Shown: in pieces, positions 59,253 to 64,000 of the stretch
Layout: the number at the start of each line of letters is the position of its first letter
Numbering within the stretch: the first letter of the stretch is position 1
Source: Saccharomycopsis phalli
Lineage: Eukaryota > Ascomycota > Saccharomycetes > Ascoideales > Saccharomycopsidaceae
DNA: 64,000 bases
NCBI GenBank assembly: GCA_020342235.1
Contig: CP073214.1
Span: forward strand, 496,001 to 560,000
Direction of reading: 5' to 3'
Program-made: the position numbers and the translations under genes
Notes under the pieces: model-generated
What the model saw: the letters and a program-made list of their open reading frames with translations, nothing else
What the model was told of the DNA's origin: nothing
Database searches by the model: none

Positions 59253-60830
59253 TTAATAATGCACGTGTTCATAGTAGTCGTATACCATTAAAGCTTCTAC
59301 ATTATCCCAAATTTCACTAATCTCCTGCAAATACTTCCTTGCTCGGTACGAGATAAGATTCTCCAAAAGCATAATGATTCTTTGGGGCAAGCTGAGATAC
59401 ATAAGGAGCGTCACCAACTCCCGATCATCTTTATTCTGATTCATAATATCTTCTTGGTGCCAAGGCAAATGGTCGCTTTCCTGTTGCTCGATCCATTTGT
59501 AATACTCTAGGCTGAGCTTTGCACCTTCGTCAATTGCCAGTAACTCTTCTGAGTTAAACCGGTAATTTTCGTTTATATCCAAATACTCAGACCAGTTTGC
59601 GGGGATCAGCGTATTTGCAGAATTACTGCGTTCGCTCTGAAGCTTATAGTCGATATCCTCTGGAGTATAGAAAAGCGGGACTCGCTTCAATTGGTATGTT
59701 TCCCCGGTTTGAATCCACTGGTTTATAATATCCTCGCTGATTAATGGGCTTATTGCTATTCCATGATCACAATGAATGCCGGTGAACCTCTGGAAATTGC
59801 GTTCCATAGGTTTGCTAGTGATGACCTTCATACTATCCTTATCAGGAATACATTGAAAGATTCCCCCAATCCACTTGTTTTTATCACTGATGATAAACTT
59901 CCTTGTGCTAAGGTGCTTCCTTCTTGCAAACTTGTAACACACAAGCTGATCCCAATTGAGATTGGCCCTTGTGTGTTGTTTTTTGTCATCTTTTATCCCC
60001 ACTCTTTCATTTGCATCACCTACTTCCTTAATGTCTCCGTGCCGATCTCCGAATTCGGATTGCCCATCATACAGCGATTTGCCAACCTTATCATCCTGTG
60101 ACAATCCAAAGTCAAGTGCTGGTTCATCACCAGCCCCAATATACTTGTTATTGATTTGGACTATTTTGTCACTTTTTTTCCTATTTAGAGCCCTTTGCTT
60201 AGCAACCTCTTGTAAGACATTCTTATTACCAGTGATCTTTCGAGTCTTCACTAAGTTGAATTTCGCAATATTTCTCTTGTGCAAACTCTGCGATTCTAAA
60301 TCGCTATATAGTTTAATGGGCTTGGATTTGACTCTATCTTTGAGTCTTTTAGTTCTCTGGTTCATCTTGGCTTTCCCCTCTGGTAACATTTTTACGCGCT
60401 CTGTACCATAACGACAATACACATCACCCCACATGAAATCCGCAAATCTTTGGTTCATCTTATTGAGTCTCTGATACTCAATCTCACCATTTTCACATAG
60501 GATTAGTGCAGAAGCATGGTATAACGGCGGACTCGAACTCTTTGTGATGTAATTCTTCTCTATTCGTAAACCCGTAAACGGATAGTTTATTCCATTCACA
60601 TTGCATAACTTCTTCTCATCTACAGTATACCCACATGCCTTCATCCAACCCCACATTAAAACAATGCAAAGGGGCTTCAAAATATATTGGCTCGGGTTCA
60701 TTTCGAAAAGTTTTAGCAGGTTCCCCTTTGTGCATGTCTTATAACCTACAGTGACACAAGTCCTGTCAAAACAATGCACTGCCAAAGTAATTACCCTGCT
60801 TCGCAGCTGTACGAACAAAGAACAAAGCAT
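59253..60830 (-). CDS. Unknown conserved-looking protein, 525 residues
   Basis: Intact 525-codon frame that I do not recognise. The N-terminal part (after an alternative Met at 60701) has aromatic residues and Cys (WGWMKACGYTVDEKKLCNVNG, then ADFMWGDVYCRYGTERVKM). The middle (about 150-290) is Lys/Arg/Asp-rich and probably disordered. The C-terminal 240 residues look folded, with Trp and His spread through it (WDQLVCYKFARRKHLSTRKF, FQRFTGIHCDHGIAISPLIS, WHQED, YYEHVHY at the end). No signal peptide or membrane helix is clear, although the first 20 residues are apolar if the first ATG is used. Divergent from DGA1 with 370 bp between starts. No function is proposed. Confidence 0.6.
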   Translation of the reverse strand: MLCSLFVQLRSRVITLAVHCFDRTCVTVGYKTCTKGNLLKLFEMNPSQYILKPLCIVLMWGWMKACGYTVDEKKLCNVNGINYPFTGLRIEKNYITKSSSPPLYHASALILCENGEIEYQRLNKMNQRFADFMWGDVYCRYGTERVKMLPEGKAKMNQRTKRLKDRVKSKPIKLYSDLESQSLHKRNIAKFNLVKTRKITGNKNVLQEVAKQRALNRKKSDKIVQINNKYIGAGDEPALDFGLSQDDKVGKSLYDGQSEFGDRHGDIKEVGDANERVGIKDDKKQHTRANLNWDQLVCYKFARRKHLSTRKFIISDKNKWIGGIFQCIPDKDSMKVITSKPMERNFQRFTGIHCDHGIAISPLISEDIINQWIQTGETYQLKRVPLFYTPEDIDYKLQSERSNSANTLIPANWSEYLDINENYRFNSEELLAIDEGAKLSLEYYKWIEQQESDHLPWHQEDIMNQNKDDRELVTLLMYLSLPQRIIMLLENLISYRARKYLQEISEIWDNVEALMVYDYYEHVHY

Positions 60831-61200
60831 CTGCTCAAAAGCCTCTGAAGATCGATGCTAATCGTAAATGGAATCAGCTGAGAAGTAAGCGGACGTATTT
60901 ACAAATCTTTTTTGCGTCTGTGACAAGTGTCCCAACTATGAAAGCATCCTTAACTTTATTGCATATTCTGTTTATTATCACTCTGCAGTCAACTGTACGG
61001 TATCGTATTTTGCTGGTATCTGTACAAGGGCTTCAAACTATGCCACCCGGTCTACATCCTGCCATTGTCTACTAGTTGTGTTTAGCAATTTAGATATATA
61101 TATAATTGAGGATTTGCGCATACTGCGGCAATTATATCATTATAGAACAACTGATTCACATTCTGTTGTTTTTTTTTAATTTTCAAGCATCCGGACGATA
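60831..61200. other. Divergent promoter region, unknown gene and DGA1
   Basis: 370 bp with a TATATATATA tract near 61095-61105, about 100 bp upstream of DGA1, and a T-run near 61169-61177. No gene is seen. Confidence 0.55.
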
Positions 61201-62520
61201 ATGACAAACCTACAGGCTGATACTCCTCCGGTAGAAATATCATACAAGCAATCCTCATATTCGTCCGCGTCGTATTCCGAAGAGTATTCGGATGACACCA
61301 CTATAGAATCGGATGTCGAGGTTGTTTCTTCCCAGTTACGAAAGAGAAAGGGGGGCGATGAGGCACATGCGGAACATATCAAGATCAGCAATATGGACTT
61401 GCGAATAGCTCCTCTTGATAGGCCTACTCATAAGAGACTTGAGACATTAATGATATTCTGGCATTCTATATCAATACCCTTATTCCTGTCTTTATTTTTG
61501 TTTGTCATCACCATTTCCCCTTTTGTCTGGATGATTCTCCTACCTTACATTTTTTATTTTTGTACCGACAGATCATATGATAATGGCAATATCATCAGAA
61601 GACGCTCAGAGTGGTTTCGAAACTTACCAATCTGGAAGCTGTTCGCTGACTACTTCCCTGTTAAATTAGTGAGAACATGCGCTCTTCCACCAACTTGTGA
61701 AGAAGTGGTAGTGTCTAATGAATTTTACATTGACATTCCGCTTTTTAGCCCGTTTATATATATGACCGGTAGAAACCGGCTACAGCTATTCAAAAGGTCG
61801 CCGTACAAGACTCTACGGCCAACTGGTGTGAAATATGTTTTTGGATATCATCCGCATGGTGTTGTCGCCATGGGTGCCATGGGTGCGATAGGCACCAATG
61901 GAGCCAACTGGTCGCTGATATTTCCAAATATTCCATGCAGTCTTTTAACACTAGAAACACAGTTTGCTGTTCCCTTTTATCGGGATTATTTAATGGCATT
62001 GGGGATTTCATCTGTCAGTAAGAGAAATATCAAACTGATTTTATCAGCCAACCAGAGCGTGTGTATAGTCATTGGCGGCGCCAGAGAGTCTCTATTAGTG
62101 AAACCAAATGCGCGTAAATTGGTTCTCAAGGACCGCAAGGGATTCATTAAGATTGTACTTTCGCAAAAAAATGTTAAGCTAGTGCCTATGTTTGCGTTTG
62201 GAGAAAATGAGGTATACGAAGTCTTGCAGCCGGCTAGCAACTCTGTGCTTAACAAGCTTCAGTTGCTCCTTAAGAAGATGAGCGGATTTACAATCCCGCT
62301 TTTCCATGCCCGAGGTATTTTTAATTATGATTTTGGATTGTTGCCTTATAGAAGACCGATTAATGTGGTGGTGGGATCACCAATAGACATTCCTTATATT
62401 GAAGAGCCTTCTCAACAAGACATTGATAAGTATCACGCTAAATATGTCGATGCTTTGCTTAATCTCTACAACAGCAATAGAGAAAAGTATGGGTATACCT
62501 CTAAATTGGAGTTGGTGTAA
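61201..62520 (+). CDS. DGA1: Diacylglycerol O-acyltransferase Dga1 (DGAT2)
   Basis: 439-residue enzyme of ER and lipid droplets that makes triacylglycerol from diacylglycerol and acyl-CoA. An acidic, Ser-rich N terminus is followed by an apolar hairpin (SIPLFLSLFLFVITISPFVWMILLPYIFYF, about 93-122) typical of DGAT2 membrane insertion, then the catalytic HPHG motif in FGYHPHGVVAMG (about 216-219), RDYLMALGISSVSKRN, the VIGGARESLL block, RKGFIKIVL, FAFGENEVYEVL and FNYDFGLLPYRRPINVVVGSP. Length is close to S. cerevisiae Dga1 (418). A CTG codon in NWS-x-IFP lies at a position that is polar in relatives, in line with Ser decoding. Converges on the M16 protease gene with 165 bp between stops. Confidence 0.96.
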   Translation: MTNLQADTPPVEISYKQSSYSSASYSEEYSDDTTIESDVEVVSSQLRKRKGGDEAHAEHIKISNMDLRIAPLDRPTHKRLETLMIFWHSISIPLFLSLFLFVITISPFVWMILLPYIFYFCTDRSYDNGNIIRRRSEWFRNLPIWKLFADYFPVKLVRTCALPPTCEEVVVSNEFYIDIPLFSPFIYMTGRNRLQLFKRSPYKTLRPTGVKYVFGYHPHGVVAMGAMGAIGTNGANWSLIFPNIPCSLLTLETQFAVPFYRDYLMALGISSVSKRNIKLILSANQSVCIVIGGARESLLVKPNARKLVLKDRKGFIKIVLSQKNVKLVPMFAFGENEVYEVLQPASNSVLNKLQLLLKKMSGFTIPLFHARGIFNYDFGLLPYRRPINVVVGSPIDIPYIEEPSQQDIDKYHAKYVDALLNLYNSNREKYGYTSKLELV

Positions 62521-62685
62521 CTCGCATCACTGTCTTTTTTTTTTTAACTGGCTACATTTGGAATGCTAGTCCTTGGTTTGTTATTTTGGTTTTCAATAGG
62601 CTATGATTAATATCTTCTATTAATGCATATATATCCAGAATAGGCCGATAGGTTACCTAATTTTAATAGGTGGCACCGATATCAC

Positions 62686-64000
62686 TTAATCATGCTCTTC
62701 TTCACTGTCATCTTCACTATCATCGTCACTACCATCTTCACTATCATCTTCACTATCACCTTCACTATCATCATCGCTTTCAGTATCCTCCAATAATGTA
62801 TAATTAACATTGTATCCAAGTTTTTTAAACTCTGCAGACACTCCCTCATTTTTAGGATTCAATGTTAGGAAGAGAGATGAGGTCTCCGGTTCAAATATAG
62901 GAACAACATATTGCTTGATTGTTGCCACCAAGTCGTCTGGTGTCAACTCTTTCATCTTTTTAAACACCTCAGTGTTATATTCAAGGCTCTTATTCCTCAA
63001 AACATTCGAGTATGTGGTCATAGAACTTTGCATATAACTCTCATTGCTTCTAGCTGTAGACCCAACCAAGGTACTAAGTGCCCCGTCTATACCATACTCA
63101 TCAAATTTCACAGTGCCATTGGCAAGATCTTGCACAACCTTTTTTGCTGCTATGAAGGCGTTCACCACATCCGTGGAACGGTATAACGATAAGTAGATTT
63201 CCCTTTCTTCTCTTCCTACAAACATATCAGCACCATAGGCCAATCCTCCTCCTCTAATGGCCTTCCACAATGGTCCTTCTGTTCTATCCAAGTATGAGTT
63301 TACCAACAAAATAGCAGCACGCACGTTATCTAGGTTCTCTTCATCTAAAGTGCCCATGGCATTCATATAAGCACTCTCGCTTCCTGGAGTACCTAAAATA
63401 TAGGCATTGTGTCCCTTTTTTAACCCTTCCTCGTTCAAAACTTCAGAAGTTAGAGGAATCCGGACAAGCTGCTGTCGTTTTTCCAAATTATAATTAGTTC
63501 TCTTGGATAACTTTCTTAAAAACGGCTCCCAAGCTTGCACTGGACTATGCAACTTAGAGATATCCCCAACAACATAAAATCGCATATTGTTTATGTTATC
63601 AAACAATAAATGCTGAATTTTTTCAAGAGATTCTTTGACTTCGGCAAAACCTTCTTCAGCATTTAGCTTTTCCAACAAATCCCTGTAAAAATCTTCAATT
63701 TCCAAGATATTGTAAGACTTTGCCAATGAGCGATCTTTATTCAAGTGTTTATTGGTTAAATGTGCCAACATAGAGCTCCCTTCTCTCTTTGTTTCTGGCA
63801 AAGAATTAAGGAGTCCTTCCACGCCAACCTTCACTCGGGCAGCATCAAACACGGTATCATAAAACACCTTTCCAGCCCAGTCAATTGCCTCATCATATTT
63901 CTCAACTTTGCATACCAAGCTAAGACCTAACATTTCACTGAATCCTGCAATTCTGTTTTTAAACTGGTAGTACACCAAATCTTTCTTTAGTCCGTTGACA
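62686..64000 (-). CDS. M16-family metalloprotease, YOL098C type, 3' part
   Basis: C-terminal 437 residues of a pitrilysin-like (M16) metallopeptidase related to S. cerevisiae YOL098C (SDD3) and its eukaryotic kin, a cytosolic branch of unknown role. The frame runs through the right edge (VNGLKKDLVYYQFKN), so the N-terminal half with the HxxEH zinc site is outside the window. Visible marks are the second-domain block GPLWKAIRGGGLAYGADMFVGREEREIYLSLYRSTD with the Arg/Tyr region that M16 proteins use to bind substrate, and a C-terminal tail of about 30 Asp, Glu and Ser residues (SDDDSEGDSEDDSED...), which is typical of this branch. Identity with the YOL098C group is inferred from the block and the tail. 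Confidence 0.8.
   Translation of the reverse strand, partial: VNGLKKDLVYYQFKNRIAGFSEMLGLSLVCKVEKYDEAIDWAGKVFYDTVFDAARVKVGVEGLLNSLPETKREGSSMLAHLTNKHLNKDRSLAKSYNILEIEDFYRDLLEKLNAEEGFAEVKESLEKIQHLLFDNINNMRFYVVGDISKLHSPVQAWEPFLRKLSKRTNYNLEKRQQLVRIPLTSEVLNEEGLKKGHNAYILGTPGSESAYMNAMGTLDEENLDNVRAAILLVNSYLDRTEGPLWKAIRGGGLAYGADMFVGREEREIYLSLYRSTDVVNAFIAAKKVVQDLANGTVKFDEYGIDGALSTLVGSTARSNESYMQSSMTTYSNVLRNKSLEYNTEVFKKMKELTPDDLVATIKQYVVPIFEPETSSLFLTLNPKNEGVSAEFKKLGYNVNYTLLEDTESDDDSEGDSEDDSEDGSDDDSEDDSEEEHD

Overview
The window is nuclear DNA of a budding yeast (Saccharomycotina), most likely from the CTG-Ser clade (Candida/Debaryomyces/Scheffersomyces relatives). Genes are compact, mostly intronless and on both strands. 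The few introns found are 44-49 nt with GTAAGT, GTATGT or GTGAGT donors and CTAA(C/T) branch sequences. A respiratory complex I subunit is present (absent from Saccharomyces cerevisiae). An NAD-dependent D-arabinitol 2-dehydrogenase of the Candida type is encoded. At several conserved positions CTG codons fall where relatives carry Ser or another polar residue. I saw no tRNA, rRNA, transposon, LTR element, CRISPR array or virus-like element.

Layout, left to right. 1-8 kb: the 3' end of AFG1, the short gene COX17, HUT1, and a huge acidic nuclear-periphery protein that I assign to ESC1. 8.4-13.5 kb: TRS130 diverges from ESC1 across only 74 bp, the same neighbour pair as in S. cerevisiae; a spliced complex I subunit (NDUFB7/B18) follows. 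13.5-23.3 kb: a GATA-finger regulator under a 2.3-kb upstream region, an SBE2-like protein, and GET2. 23.5-33 kb: the kinase RIM15, an unknown protein with 6-residue tandem repeats, the arabinitol dehydrogenase, and VPS55, which is split into three exons. 33.9-41.6 kb: a SIT4-associated protein (SAP190 type), a 2-oxoglutarate/Fe(II) dioxygenase and a one-finger C2H2 protein. 41.8-50.7 kb: the splicing helicase PRP5, a ChAP exomer protein (BCH1/BUD7), an MPM1-like protein and TRM8. 50.8-64 kb: a spliced sugar-transporter-type MFS protein, an unknown coiled-coil protein, GCN4 with three upstream ORFs, a NEP1/SENP8-type protease, a GAC1-type PP1 regulator, two unknown proteins (one of 52 residues), DGA1 and the 3' part of an M16 metalloprotease.

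The genes are ordinary chromosomal housekeeping and regulatory genes, not one pathway. A nutrient and growth-control theme recurs by chance or loosely: RIM15, SAP190 (Sit4 phosphatase), GCN4, GAC1 and the GATA factor. Membrane traffic is also well represented (TRS130, BCH1, VPS55, GET2, SBE2). I found no convincing undescribed multi-gene system. The most useful observations are genes hidden by splicing or shortness (COX17, NDUFB7, VPS55, the first exon of the transporter), the GCN4 uORF array, the repeated [FY]-x-T-A motif in the ESC1 protein, and several small or exon-like unknown ORFs.
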